A model generated the notes under the pieces. It did no database searches, had not been told where the DNA came from, and saw nothing but the letters and a program-made list of their open reading frames with translations. This document shows, one piece after another, positions 33,246 to 41,783 of a stretch of DNA of 52,773 nt. The position numbers and the translations under genes were made by a program. The DNA lies in NCBI GenBank assembly GCA_002345925.1, contig DDWM01000039.1:1-52773 (forward strand), read 5' to 3'. Each line of letters opens with the position of its first letter. Position 1 is the first letter of the stretch. The DNA is from Actinobacteria bacterium UBA2286 (GTDB taxonomy: Bacteria; Actinomycetota; Coriobacteriia; Anaerosomatales; Anaerosomataceae).

Positions 33246-34357
33246 CGACTACTCCCGCGAAGGTATTCTTCGCTCCAATGCGCTCCCAGATGAAGCGCAG
33301 CATGGTCACACGTGCCGGCGGCCTGCTCGAGCGTGCCGGTCTCAAGACCGCAATCGCCGAGACCGACCTTGTCGCGATAAAGCTGCATTTCGGCGAGCAG
33401 GGCAACACCGGCTTCGTAAGCCCCGTGTATGTCCGAGAGATCGTGCGTCGCGTGAAGGAGGCGGGCGGGCGCCCGTTTTTGACCGACGCTAATACGCTCT
33501 ATCGCGGCCAGCGCGCGAATGCGGTCGACCACCTCGAGTGCGCGCTTCACAACGGTTTTGCGTATGCGACGGTCGAAGCGCCGCTCGTTATCGCTGACGG
33601 CCTTGATGGCCGAGATGCGGTCGACGTGTCGGTTCCCGGTCGCCACTTCGATAGCGTGCGGATCGGCTCGGCGGCGGTCTTTGCCGATGCGATGATTGCC
33701 GTGACGCACGTGAAGGGTCACGAAGCCACCGGTTTTGGCGGCGCCATCAAGAATGTCGGCATGGGACTTGGTTGCCGCTCGGCCAAGCAGCGCATGCACG
33801 CCGACTTCAAGCCCGAGGTCACTGCCGAGAAGTGCACGGCCTGCAACCGCTGCGTCCAGCGCTGCCCGGTCGAGGCGATCACCATCGGTCCCGACCGCGT
33901 TGCGGTTGTCGACTACGAGGTCTGCTACGGCTGCGGCGAGTGCGTTGCCGCCTGCCCGTTCGCAGCGATCGCCACGCAGTGGAAGACCGACGCGAACATG
34001 CTTCAGGAGAAGATCGTGGAGCACGTGGCCGGCGCGGTCGCCGGCAAGCAGGGCAAGGTCCTGTATCTCTCGTTCATCACCGCGGTCTCACCCGACTGCG
34101 ATTGCTGGGACTTCTCCGACGCGCCGATCGTTCCCGACATCGGCGTGCTGGCCTCCGATGACATCGTCGCCATCGATCAGGCGGCGTACGACTTGGTGAC
34201 TGCAGCTGTCGGCCTGCCCGGTTCCCGCGGCGAAGGAATGGGCTCGGGCGACGACAAGTTCACCACCATCACCGGCGTGAACGGCACCCGCGCGATCGAA
34301 TACGCCGAGGAAATGGGTCTCGGCACGCGTCAGTATGAGCTTGTGAGAGTGGATTAG
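33242..34357 (+). CDS. DUF362 protein with 2[4Fe-4S] ferredoxin domain
   Basis: 371 residues. The N-terminal two-thirds match DUF362: 'VAIKLHFGEQGNTGFVSP', 'DANTLYRGQR', 'THVKGHEATGFGGAIKNVGMG'. Residues about 195-245 are a bacterial ferredoxin insert with 'CTACNRCVQRCPVEAI' and 'CYGCGECVAACPFAAI', each CX2CX2CX3CP, so two clusters can be built. Many anaerobes encode these proteins; the reaction is unknown, with electron transfer the safest guess. Translation is coupled to the ROK kinase by a four-base overlap, though no functional link is evident. Confidence 0.9.
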   Translation: MTTTPAKVFFAPMRSQMKRSMVTRAGGLLERAGLKTAIAETDLVAIKLHFGEQGNTGFVSPVYVREIVRRVKEAGGRPFLTDANTLYRGQRANAVDHLECALHNGFAYATVEAPLVIADGLDGRDAVDVSVPGRHFDSVRIGSAAVFADAMIAVTHVKGHEATGFGGAIKNVGMGLGCRSAKQRMHADFKPEVTAEKCTACNRCVQRCPVEAITIGPDRVAVVDYEVCYGCGECVAACPFAAIATQWKTDANMLQEKIVEHVAGAVAGKQGKVLYLSFITAVSPDCDCWDFSDAPIVPDIGVLASDDIVAIDQAAYDLVTAAVGLPGSRGEGMGSGDDKFTTITGVNGTRAIEYAEEMGLGTRQYELVRVD

Positions 34358-34381
34358 ATTCAGAATCGGCGAGGGGGAAAC

Positions 34382-35416
34382 GTGGATTACTTCGACGTCA
34401 TCAAGCGCGCGCTGAAAGTCACCTGGAAGTACAAGGCGCTATGGGTACTTGGCTTCTTCCTCAGTAGTGGTGGAGGCGGCGGAACCAGCGGCTACAGCTC
34501 GCCGATGACCGGCGACACGTCGACCGGCGAAGTGCCCACCGCGATTGCGGATCTCTTCTACTGGTTCGAGGTGAACTGGCTGCCCGTCTTGCTCCTTGTT
34601 TCGGCTGTCGCAATCTTCTTCATGGTGTTCTCCGTGGCAGCACAAGGTGGAATCGTGCACCTCGTGAATGAGGCCGAGGAGAACCGTGAGGTTAGACTCC
34701 TCGATGGCTGGCGGGTCGGTTTCCAGTACTGGGGTCGCACATTCATGCTTGGCCTTGTCGCGTCACTCCCGATCTTGCTGCTAATAGGCGCGCTGTTCGC
34801 CATGATCGTGCCGCTTGCCATTGTCGGTGACTCAGCGATCACAGATGGTGGCGCCTTTGCTGGCCTTTGCTGCGGCCTGCCGCTCATCGTGATCTTGATG
34901 ATCGCCGTGGGCGTCGTCATCAGCATCGTTCAGACGCTGGCGCTTCGCTATGGCGTGCTGCAGGACGTCTCCTTCGGGCAGGCTCTGATCCTCGGCTGGA
35001 AGGACTTCACCGGCAAGCGCGGCGCGTTCGTCTTCATGCTGGTGATGATCATCCCCGGGATGGTCTACGGGGCGGTTGCGGGCGTGGTCTCATTGCTGTT
35101 CGCGCTACCTGCTGGCATCGCGCTGTCGTCAGGCTCTTACGCTACGGGAATCAGCCTTATCATCCTCTTGATGCTGGTCCTTCTGGTGCCCGGTTCCGCA
35201 TACGGAGCGTTCCACTCCGCTGCATGGACGATCTTCTTCCGTCGCATGAACGGACTGGAGCTTGCTCCCGACGCCGCTGTTGCACCGCCCGTCCACAACG
35301 ACTTCCTGCCGCCTCCGCCAATCCCTGCTGCGCCGATGGCCCCGCAGGTGCCGGGCGTTCCCGCTCCGCCGACCTCGCCCGAGCCTCCCGCACCGGAGTC
35401 GCCGCCGTATGTCTGA
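34382..35416 (+). CDS. Integral membrane protein with Pro-rich C-terminal tail
   Basis: 344 residues from a GTG after GAGGGGGAAAC. The N-terminal 'RALKVTWKYKALWVLGFF' begins the first helix, followed by a Gly/Ser-rich loop and about five further transmembrane helices through residue 290. The last 55 residues are Pro/Ala/Val-rich ('PPPPIPAAPMAPQVPGVPA'). The helix-opening 'W+YK.LW.LGFF' is common in uncharacterised actinobacterial membrane proteins of the DUF4013/GDPD-membrane-domain type. No transporter motif is seen. The stop lies eight bases inside the rsmI start, so the two are translationally linked. Confidence 0.78.
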   Translation: MDYFDVIKRALKVTWKYKALWVLGFFLSSGGGGGTSGYSSPMTGDTSTGEVPTAIADLFYWFEVNWLPVLLLVSAVAIFFMVFSVAAQGGIVHLVNEAEENREVRLLDGWRVGFQYWGRTFMLGLVASLPILLLIGALFAMIVPLAIVGDSAITDGGAFAGLCCGLPLIVILMIAVGVVISIVQTLALRYGVLQDVSFGQALILGWKDFTGKRGAFVFMLVMIIPGMVYGAVAGVVSLLFALPAGIALSSGSYATGISLIILLMLVLLVPGSAYGAFHSAAWTIFFRRMNGLELAPDAAVAPPVHNDFLPPPPIPAAPMAPQVPGVPAPPTSPEPPAPESPPYV

Positions 35417-36251
35417 CGCCGGCCGACTGCTTGTTTGCGCCACGCCGATCGGTAACCTCGGCGACGTGACTCTGCGCGTTCTCGATGCTCTGCGGGACGC
35501 GCACGTGATCGTTGCCGAGGACACCCGTGTCACGCGCAAGCTCCTCGCGCGCTACGACATACACACGCCGCTAGAGCGCTACGACGAAGCGACTGCCGAG
35601 GCGCGCACGCCGGAGCTCGTCGAGCGAATCGCCGCCGGTGCCTCAGTCGCCCTGGTGAGCGACGCCGGAACTCCCGGCATCTCGGACCCGGGCGAGCGGC
35701 TAGTGGACGCGTGCATATTGGCGGGGCTACAAGTCGACGTGCTGCCGGGTGCCTCGGCGATCATCACGGCGCTTGTGTCGAGCGGCCTGCCAACGCGCGC
35801 CTTCTACTTCGGCGGATTCCTGCCGAGAAAAGCCGGGGAGATCCGCCGCACACTTGATTCACTCTCCAAGCTTGAGGCCACTCTCATCTTCTACGAGTCG
35901 CCGAGACGTGCCGCAGCCTCGCTCGCGATAGTGGCCGAGGCGTTCCCCGGGCGCGCTGTGGCCATGGCACGTGAGCTTACGAAGATTCACGAGGAGATTG
36001 CGCGCGACAACTCACACGCGCTTGCGGACGCGATCAAGGGACGCGAGCTCAAAGGGGAAGTGGTGCTGCTGATAGGCCCGCCGTGTGCGGACGAGGCGCC
36101 AGTGACCGACGAGAGCGCGGTTCGCTCAGCTCTGGCGCTTCACGTCTCGGAAGGCATGACTCGCAAGGACGCCGTTAAGCGCGTGGCCGCCGACCTCGGC
36201 GTCCCGCGCAATGAGGTGTATCGCCTGGCCCTCGATAAAGGTGAGAGTTAG
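35409..36251 (+). CDS. rsmI: 16S rRNA (cytidine-1402-2'-O)-methyltransferase
   Basis: 280 residues. It belongs to the SAM-dependent tetrapyrrole-methylase fold and 2'-O-methylates C1402 of 16S rRNA. Signatures are 'VCATPIGNLGDVTLRVLDAL', 'AEDTRVTRKLL', 'VALVSDAGTPGISDPGERLV' and 'LPGASAIITALVSSGLPT', with 'ARELTKIHEE' near residue 190. The ATG at 35409 overlaps the membrane-protein gene. It starts the cluster that parallels the Bacillus rsmI-abrB-metS region. Its stop overlaps the convergent abrB stop by four bases. Confidence 0.95.
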   Translation: MSDAGRLLVCATPIGNLGDVTLRVLDALRDAHVIVAEDTRVTRKLLARYDIHTPLERYDEATAEARTPELVERIAAGASVALVSDAGTPGISDPGERLVDACILAGLQVDVLPGASAIITALVSSGLPTRAFYFGGFLPRKAGEIRRTLDSLSKLEATLIFYESPRRAAASLAIVAEAFPGRAVAMARELTKIHEEIARDNSHALADAIKGRELKGEVVLLIGPPCADEAPVTDESAVRSALALHVSEGMTRKDAVKRVAADLGVPRNEVYRLALDKGES

Positions 36252-36490
36252 CGCTTCTTTATATCTGCGACGCAGACTGCGCAGACCGGACGGCCCTTCA
36301 CGTCGGAGATGTCATCTTTAGACCCGCAGATGACACAGGCCTCGTGGTACTTCTCGAGGATCACGCGCTCGCCCTCAACGGTGATCGACATCGGATCCTT
36401 GACGTTGATGCCGAGGGTTCGACGGAGTTCCATCGGGATGACTACGCGCCCCAAATCATCTACCCTCCGGACAATCCCTGTATCACTCAT
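36248..36490 (-). CDS. abrB: AbrB/SpoVT-type transition-state regulator with Cys-pair tail
   Basis: 80 residues. The N-terminal 50 residues are an AbrB swapped-hairpin DNA-binding domain: 'GIVRRVDDLGRVVIPMELRR', 'TLGINVKDPMSITVEGERVI'. The C-terminal 30 residues contain two Cys pairs, 'CVICG' and 'CAVC', which can bind zinc; similar tails occur in clostridial AbrB-like proteins, while Bacillus AbrB has none. It is probably a global DNA-binding repressor. Ribosome site GGCGGGGAGC. It is divergent from metG with 131 bases between, and convergent with rsmI. Confidence 0.93.
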   Translation of the reverse strand: MSDTGIVRRVDDLGRVVIPMELRRTLGINVKDPMSITVEGERVILEKYHEACVICGSKDDISDVKGRPVCAVCVADIKKR

Positions 36491-36621
36491 GCTCCCCGCC
36501 TTTCTATGGAGCCGCCACGGTCAGCCTGGCGTGCGTTATCATTATCTACCCGGACTGACTCGTACTTCCATAAATGCCCAAGCAATCCGGCCGTGAAACC
36601 GAAAATGGAGTCTGAGTACTT

Positions 36622-38169
36622 ATGAGCGACAAGACCTTCTACGTCACAACGCCGATATATTACGTCAACGCAGAGCCACATCTCGGAACTGCGTACACGA
36701 CTATCGCCGCCGACGCCATCGCGCGCTACCGTCGCATGACCGGCCACGACGTCATGTTCCTCACCGGACTCGACGAGCACGGGCAGAAGATAGCCCAGGC
36801 CGCCGAGGAGAACGGCATGAGCCCGCAGGAGTGGGTCGACGCTATCGCACCGAAGTTCAAGGCCGCATGGGACATGCTCGGCGTGTCGTACGACGACTTC
36901 ATCAGAACGACCGAGCCGCGCCACAAGAAGGGCGTGCAGGCGTTTTGGACCGAGCTCCACGACCGCGGCTTCCTGTACCAGGGCAACTACGAGGGCTGGT
37001 ATTGCGTTCCGGATGAAACGTACTGGACCGAAGATCAGCTTGAGGACGGCAAGTGCCCTCAGTGCAGCCGCGACGTTCAATTCATCAAGGAAGACAACTG
37101 GTTCTTCAAGCTCTCCGAGTTCCAGCAGCCGCTCCTGGACTTCTATGAAGCGAACCCGGATTTCGTGCAGCCGGAGACCCGCCGCAACGAGGTGCTGTCC
37201 TTCGTGAAGGGCGGTCTCAGGGACCTGTCCATCTCACGTACCAACTTCACGTGGGGCGTCCCGCTTCCATTTGCCGAGGATCATGTCACGTACGTGTGGA
37301 TCGATGCTCTCCTCAACTACATAACCGCGCTCGGCTATGGTGGCGAGGATCACGAGCGCTTCGATCGCTACTGGCCCGCCGATTACAACTTCGTCGGAAA
37401 AGACATCATCCGGTTCCACTGTGTGATCTGGCCGGCGATGCTCCTGGCCGCCGGAGTCGCACCGCCTAAGAGCGTCTTCGCGCATGGCTTCTTGCTCACC
37501 AAGGGCGAGAAGATGAGCAAGTCCAAGGGCAATGCCCAGACTCCGGCGTCGCTCGTAGAGCGCTTCGGTGTGGACGCGTACCGGTACTACTTCATGCGCG
37601 ACGTGCAGTTCGGCCAGGACGGCTCAATCTCGATGGAGTCGATGGTCCAGCGCTACAACGGCGACCTTGCCAACGACTGGGGCAACCTCGTATCTCGGCT
37701 CCTCAACATGACCGAGAAGTACTTTGACGGCCTCACGCCGGCCGCTCCAACCGCCGAGCCCACCGATGCGGATGCGACTCTTCTGGCAATCGCAGGAGTC
37801 CTGCCCGAGAAGTATGAAGCCGCCATGGTGCGGCTCGATTACGTCTCGGCACTCGAATCTGTATGGGACCTAATCAAGGAGTGCAACCGCTACATCGAGA
37901 CGCAGGCACCGTGGACGCTCGCCAAGGAAGGCGACGACGCACGACTTGCGGCAGTGATCTACAACACGCTTGAGGCCGTTCGTATCTCGGCGCTGTTCAC
38001 CGCGCCTGTGATGCCGAACACCTCCGCCGATGTCTGGACGCGCCTTGGCCTGGGCGACATCACGGCCGTGACCGATATCGCCGCAGTTGCCGAGTGGGGA
38101 CAGCTCCCGGCCGGTCTGCGCGTGTCGAAGGGCGAGCCGCTGTACCCGCGCATATATGAGGAAGTCTAG
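36622..38169 (+). CDS. metG: Methionyl-tRNA synthetase
   Basis: 515 residues. Class I synthetase that charges tRNA-Met. 'PIYYVNAEPHLGTAYT' contains the HIGH-equivalent HLGT, and 'KGEKMSKSKGN' is the KMSKS loop (about residue 300). The connective peptide has a single Cys knuckle ('YCVPDET' with 'CPQC'). The anticodon-binding helical domain ('YNGDLANDWGNLVSRLLNMT') is intact. The protein ends after this domain and lacks the C-terminal OB-fold of longer MetG proteins such as that of B. subtilis. It is followed by tatD after 4 bases. Confidence 0.96.
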   Translation: MSDKTFYVTTPIYYVNAEPHLGTAYTTIAADAIARYRRMTGHDVMFLTGLDEHGQKIAQAAEENGMSPQEWVDAIAPKFKAAWDMLGVSYDDFIRTTEPRHKKGVQAFWTELHDRGFLYQGNYEGWYCVPDETYWTEDQLEDGKCPQCSRDVQFIKEDNWFFKLSEFQQPLLDFYEANPDFVQPETRRNEVLSFVKGGLRDLSISRTNFTWGVPLPFAEDHVTYVWIDALLNYITALGYGGEDHERFDRYWPADYNFVGKDIIRFHCVIWPAMLLAAGVAPPKSVFAHGFLLTKGEKMSKSKGNAQTPASLVERFGVDAYRYYFMRDVQFGQDGSISMESMVQRYNGDLANDWGNLVSRLLNMTEKYFDGLTPAAPTAEPTDADATLLAIAGVLPEKYEAAMVRLDYVSALESVWDLIKECNRYIETQAPWTLAKEGDDARLAAVIYNTLEAVRISALFTAPVMPNTSADVWTRLGLGDITAVTDIAAVAEWGQLPAGLRVSKGEPLYPRIYEEV

Positions 38170-38173
38170 GTCC

Positions 38174-39031
38174 GTGTCGTCTGCAGGTGACTTCATCGCG
38201 TCGCTGCCCGACCTCGGCAGCCCGGTGTGCGATGCGCACGCGCACCTCGACATGCTCGAGGACCCCGCCCGTGCGCTCGCAAACGCGGCGCTTGCGAGCA
38301 TCGCGCTCGTGGCGACCGTCGTGGACCTCTCCGAGGACGAGCGTACCTTCTCGCAGCTCGATGGCTGGCTTGCCTCGGCGGCCGGGATGCTCTCGGCTGA
38401 CGGTCACGTCGGCGTGGAGCTGCCCGAGGTGTGCATCGTCGTTGGAGCGCATCCGCACAACGCGAGCGAGTTCACTCCGACGATCGCGGCTCGCATGCGC
38501 GAAGCGTCGCAGCTGCCGAGGGTTTCGGCATTTGGTGAGCTAGGGCTCGACTTCCACTACGACAACTCGCCCCGCGATGTTCAGCGCGCGGCGTTCCGAG
38601 ACCAGCTGTCGATGGCGCATGAGCTCGACATGCCGGTCGTCGTGCATCTTCGGGAGGCGCACGACGACGGCCTCGCGATTCTGCGCGAGCAGGGCTTGCC
38701 CGCTGCCGGCTGCATCATCCACTGCTTCACTGAAGGCGCAGCCATGGCCGAGCGGTTCCTTGAAGCCGGCTGCACCATCTCGTTCGCCGGTCCCGTCACA
38801 TTCAAGAAGGCTGTGGCCCTACGCGAGGCGGCCAAGATCACTCCGCTCGACCGCTTGCTTGTGGAGACCGACTGCCCGTTCCTTGCACCGGAGCCATTCC
38901 GGGGGCGGAAGAATGAGCCTGCATTTACCGTGCTCACTGCCGCTGCTGTTGCCGCCGCAAAGGGCATATCTACGTCAGAGGTCGCCATGGCCGCGCTCGG
39001 CAATGCGCGGAAGCTGTATATCCGGGGGTGA
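38174..39031 (+). CDS. tatD: TatD family metal-dependent deoxyribonuclease
   Basis: 285 residues. Metal ligands are all visible: 'DAHAHLDM' (HxH), 'FGELGLDFHYD' (Glu), 'VVHLREAHDD' (His), 'CIIHCFTE' (His) and 'VETDCPFLAPEPFRGRKNEP' (Asp). TatD enzymes act as 3'-5' DNases/RNases and as D-aminoacyl-tRNA hydrolase-like TIM barrels. The GTG start lies 4 bases after metG, so translation is probably coupled, because its own ribosome site is weak. A loop around residues 50-85 is longer than usual. Its stop overlaps the flavoprotein start by four bases. Confidence 0.94.
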   Translation: MSSAGDFIASLPDLGSPVCDAHAHLDMLEDPARALANAALASIALVATVVDLSEDERTFSQLDGWLASAAGMLSADGHVGVELPEVCIVVGAHPHNASEFTPTIAARMREASQLPRVSAFGELGLDFHYDNSPRDVQRAAFRDQLSMAHELDMPVVVHLREAHDDGLAILREQGLPAAGCIIHCFTEGAAMAERFLEAGCTISFAGPVTFKKAVALREAAKITPLDRLLVETDCPFLAPEPFRGRKNEPAFTVLTAAAVAAAKGISTSEVAMAALGNARKLYIRG

Positions 39032-39630
39032 AGCAAGTGGCGCAGCCGCTCGTTCTGGGGTTTGCCGGGAGTCCGCGACATCACGGAAACAGTGAGCAGC
39101 TTCTAGATGCCTGCCTCGCCGGAGCCGAGGGTGTAGGTGCACGGGTCCACAAGATCGTGGCTGCAGACATGTCCATCCGGGGCTGTCAGTCCTGTCAGGG
39201 ATGCTCGCTCACGGGCGAGTGCGTGATTCGCGATCAGATGCGTGAGGTCTACTCCGCGATCGACTCGGCTACCGCGATCGTCTTCTCAAGTCCGGTCTAC
39301 TTCGCGTCGGTGCCAGCTCAACTGAAGGCGGTTCTCGACCGGATGCAGCCTTACTGGGCCCGCACTCATGTTCTCAAGCAGCCCAAACCGGCCCGTCGGC
39401 CCGGGGGTATCCTTCTGGTTCGCGGAGGCGGCGACCCTTATGGCTTCGTGGCCGCCGAGTACCCGCTCAGGAGCGTGTCCGCGGTGCTCGGGATCGATAT
39501 CCTCGGCGAGGTGAAAGTCGCCGACGTGGACTCGCCGCACGATGTCGGCAGGCATCCGCTGGCGCTCGATCACGCCCGCGCGCTTGGCGCGCGCATCGGG
39601 ACTGCGGCAATGGGCGAGCGTTTGGAGTGA
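39028..39630 (+). CDS. Iron-sulfur flavoprotein (Isf-like, NADPH-dependent FMN reductase fold)
   Basis: 200 residues. The N-terminus 'GFAGSPRHHGNSEQLLDACL' is the FMN phosphate loop of flavodoxin-like reductases. The stretch 'CQSCQGCSLTGEC' has exactly the compact CX2CX2CX5C spacing that binds [4Fe-4S] in the iron-sulfur flavoprotein (Isf) family of anaerobes, known from Methanosarcina. 'VFSSPVYFASVPAQLKAVLD' follows as in the family. Isf proteins reduce O2 or H2O2, or carry ferredoxin electrons. The GTG start overlaps tatD's stop (GTGA); a second GTG three codons later is possible. This gene is absent from the corresponding Bacillus cluster. Confidence 0.85.
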   Translation: MKQVAQPLVLGFAGSPRHHGNSEQLLDACLAGAEGVGARVHKIVAADMSIRGCQSCQGCSLTGECVIRDQMREVYSAIDSATAIVFSSPVYFASVPAQLKAVLDRMQPYWARTHVLKQPKPARRPGGILLVRGGGDPYGFVAAEYPLRSVSAVLGIDILGEVKVADVDSPHDVGRHPLALDHARALGARIGTAAMGERLE

Positions 39631-39709
39631 TTATCTTGCTGATGAACGGGCGAACCCGCAGGTGGGCATCGCCGTTCGTCGTTTGGGGTGTCGCGAGACC
39701 GTCGTTTCG

Positions 39710-39738
39710 TTGTTGCTGAGTTGTTGCTCGGCTATAAT
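39710..39738 (+). promoter_or_regulatory. Sigma-A-type promoter of the yabE-like gene
   Basis: TTGTTG (39710-39715), 17 bases, TATAAT (39733-39738) gives consensus spacing and a perfect -10. Transcription would begin near 39745, 40 bases before the ATG. The leader is too short for a c-di-AMP riboswitch. Confidence 0.75.
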
Positions 39739-39783
39739 CGGGTGCGTTGCGCTACCGACCTATTCCCGAAGCGGAAGGGCTTT

Positions 39784-40857
39784 ATGAGAAAGCCGGCCTC
39801 ACCGGCCCGTCTCCTGAAGACCCCATATCTCATCCTCGTACTCATCGCAGCTCTCGTCGTACCAGTATCAGCATCCGGATTTGCCTGGGCCAGGAAGGGC
39901 GTCACCGTCATCGTAGATGGCGGGACTGCTTACTATAGAACGCAAGCTGACACCGTGGCCGATGTACTCGCCGAGGCGGGCATCGAAGTCGCGGTTCATG
40001 ACGTGGTGAGCCCCGCTCCCGACGTCGCCGTCGATGATGGCTCGATGATCGTCGTCCGGCATGCGATTCCTGTCAGCATCGACTGCAATGGCGAGATTCT
40101 GGATCTTGATGTCATCGGGACCACGGTCGCCGACGCACTCGTGGCAGCAGGACTCGACCCCTCGCTCGGCCTGGACGTGGATCCCGCGGTGGAGGCGCCG
40201 CTGCGCACGGACATGACTATCGTCGCAAGGGACGTTTTCTTGCGCATTGCGCAAGAGGAAGTCGACGTGCCGTTCACCATCATCGAGAAGTCTGACGCCT
40301 CGATGGAAGTCGGCCAGAGCAAGGTCATCTCGGAAGGCAAGCCCGGTCGGGCGATGCGCGTGTATGAGATCGTCGTAACCGGTGGCGTCGAAGGTGCCCG
40401 ATACGTGAAGGCCGAGGAGATCCTCGACGAGCCGGTCCCGCAGGTAGTAGCGGTTGGCACCAAGCGTATATCCAAGCGGATCACTGTCGTGTCGACGATC
40501 AGAGGCGGCGCGACGAAGTCCGTGGCACCGCCCACCAGCGGCCAGAAGATGACGGTCGTCGCTACTGCGTACACTCCGTGGGACGCCGGGTGCGGTGGTC
40601 TCTCGGTAATCGAACGTAAGCTCCGCGCCTACAACGTGCCGGATGGCTGGGGCATCATCGCAGTTGACCCCAAGGTCATTCCGCTCGGCTCGAAGGTCTA
40701 TGTATCTGGCTACGGAAACGCGATCGCGGCCGATACTGGTGGCGCCATCGATGGCAAGCGCATCGACGTTTGCTTCTGGTCTGCCGGCGAGTCTGCGTCC
40801 CGCACAGCGGCCATCAACTGGGGACGTCGCACCGTCACCATCACCATCATCAAGTAG
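39784..40857 (+). CDS. yabE: YabE-like secreted wall protein: DUF348 x2, G5, 3D domain
   Basis: 357 residues. After a signal anchor (10-32) come two DUF348 ubiquitin-like repeats ('GVTVIVDGGTAYYRTQADTV' and 'PVSIDCNGEILDLDVIGTT'), a G5 domain ('VDVPFTIIEKSDASMEVGQS'), and a C-terminal 3D domain with its three acidic motifs ('IIAVDP', 'AADTGG', 'RIDVCF'). The 3D domain is related to the catalytic barrel of MltA-type lytic transglycosylases, so it may cut peptidoglycan. This is the architecture of Bacillus YabE/Sps proteins, not of actinobacterial RpfB, whose lysozyme-like domain is absent. The ribosome site is GGAAGGG. ksgA follows after 10 bases. Confidence 0.92.
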   Translation: MRKPASPARLLKTPYLILVLIAALVVPVSASGFAWARKGVTVIVDGGTAYYRTQADTVADVLAEAGIEVAVHDVVSPAPDVAVDDGSMIVVRHAIPVSIDCNGEILDLDVIGTTVADALVAAGLDPSLGLDVDPAVEAPLRTDMTIVARDVFLRIAQEEVDVPFTIIEKSDASMEVGQSKVISEGKPGRAMRVYEIVVTGGVEGARYVKAEEILDEPVPQVVAVGTKRISKRITVVSTIRGGATKSVAPPTSGQKMTVVATAYTPWDAGCGGLSVIERKLRAYNVPDGWGIIAVDPKVIPLGSKVYVSGYGNAIAADTGGAIDGKRIDVCFWSAGESASRTAAINWGRRTVTITIIK

Positions 40858-40867
40858 AAGAGGCCTC

Positions 40868-41734
40868 ATGGCTCACTCTTCGCTGGCCACACCGTCGGCA
40901 ACCATTGCTGTCCTGCGCCGTCATGGTCTTGCGACAAAGAAATCGCTGGGGCAGCACTTCCTCGTTGACGACAACATCATCGGCCGCATCATGGCCCTCT
41001 CGGCGCTGAGCGGGAATGAGCGCGTCCTTGAGGTCGGTCCCGGCATAGGAACCCTCACGCTCGCTCTCTGCGCTTCCGCCGGTTCTGTCGTTGCCATCGA
41101 ACGCGACGATGATCTTCTCGCCGTCTTGGCCGAGACCACAGCCGACTGCGAGAACCTCACCGTGATCCACGCGGACGCACTGCACGTCGATCCTGCGGAC
41201 ATGGCAGATGCGGCCGGCCCACCGGTCGCGTTTGTGGCGAACCTGCCCTACGGGGTGGCTGCCACGCTTGTGCTGCGCGTGTTCGAGATGATGCCGTCGA
41301 TCGCCTCGGCGACCGTTATGGTCCAGACCGAGGTGGCGAACCGCATGGCGGCATCTCCGGGATGCAAGGACTACGGCGCGTATACCGTGAAGCTCGCTCT
41401 TCGCGCCCGTCCCGCCGGCCGCTTCAACGTGGCGCCGGGTTGCTTCTTGCCACCGCCGAGGGTCGACTCGACGGTGCTGAGACTCGAGCGCCACGACGTG
41501 GGCTACGCTCCGGGTGACGTGGACCGGGCCGCCAGGACCGCAGATGCGGCGTTCACGCAGCGTCGAAAGACGATCAGGAACAGCCTTACCGCATCGCTTG
41601 GTGCACAGTCTGAAAAGGTGGTGGCTGCGCTTGTCTCGGCGGGGGTTGATCCGGGCATTCGGGCCGAGATGCTACCGGTTGAAACATTCGTCCGACTAGG
41701 CTCAGAACTGCATGCACAAGGCCTCCTACCTTGA
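40868..41734 (+). CDS. rsmA: 16S rRNA (adenine-1518/1519-N6)-dimethyltransferase
   Basis: 288 residues, also known as KsgA. It dimethylates A1518 and A1519 in 16S rRNA. 'TKKSLGQHFLVDDNIIGRIM' and 'VLEVGPGIGTLTLAL' bind SAM; 'VANLPYGVAATLVLRV' contains the catalytic NLPY; 'FLPPPRVDSTVLRLE' and 'TQRRKTIRNSL' are in the C-terminal region. In Bacillus, rnmV lies between yabE and ksgA; it is missing here, the gap being 10 bases. The ATG follows AAGAGG. The end of the gene overlaps the veg promoter. Confidence 0.96.
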   Translation: MAHSSLATPSATIAVLRRHGLATKKSLGQHFLVDDNIIGRIMALSALSGNERVLEVGPGIGTLTLALCASAGSVVAIERDDDLLAVLAETTADCENLTVIHADALHVDPADMADAAGPPVAFVANLPYGVAATLVLRVFEMMPSIASATVMVQTEVANRMAASPGCKDYGAYTVKLALRARPAGRFNVAPGCFLPPPRVDSTVLRLERHDVGYAPGDVDRAARTADAAFTQRRKTIRNSLTASLGAQSEKVVAALVSAGVDPGIRAEMLPVETFVRLGSELHAQGLLP

Positions 41735-41759
41735 GTTTTATTGCCCACGGGGGTATACT
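41731..41759 (+). promoter_or_regulatory. veg: Strong promoter of veg
   Basis: TTGAGT (41731-41736), 17 bases, TATACT (41754-41759). The -35 begins within the last codons of rsmA. The Bacillus veg gene is likewise driven by one of the strongest sigma-A promoters known, so the placement agrees with the family. Confidence 0.78.
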
Positions 41760-41783
41760 GTCCGTCACTCGAGGAGGAACCGA

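Noticed and set aside
32282..34024. A 580-residue open frame on the minus strand
   Set aside because: It is antisense to the ROK kinase and DUF362 genes, has Arg/Ala-rich composition without domain motifs, and reflects the GC-rich third-position bias of the real genes.
39739..39783. c-di-AMP (ydaO-type) riboswitch before the yabE-like gene
   Set aside because: Such riboswitches often precede wall-remodelling genes in Gram-positives, but the predicted leader is only about 40 bases, too short for the fold.
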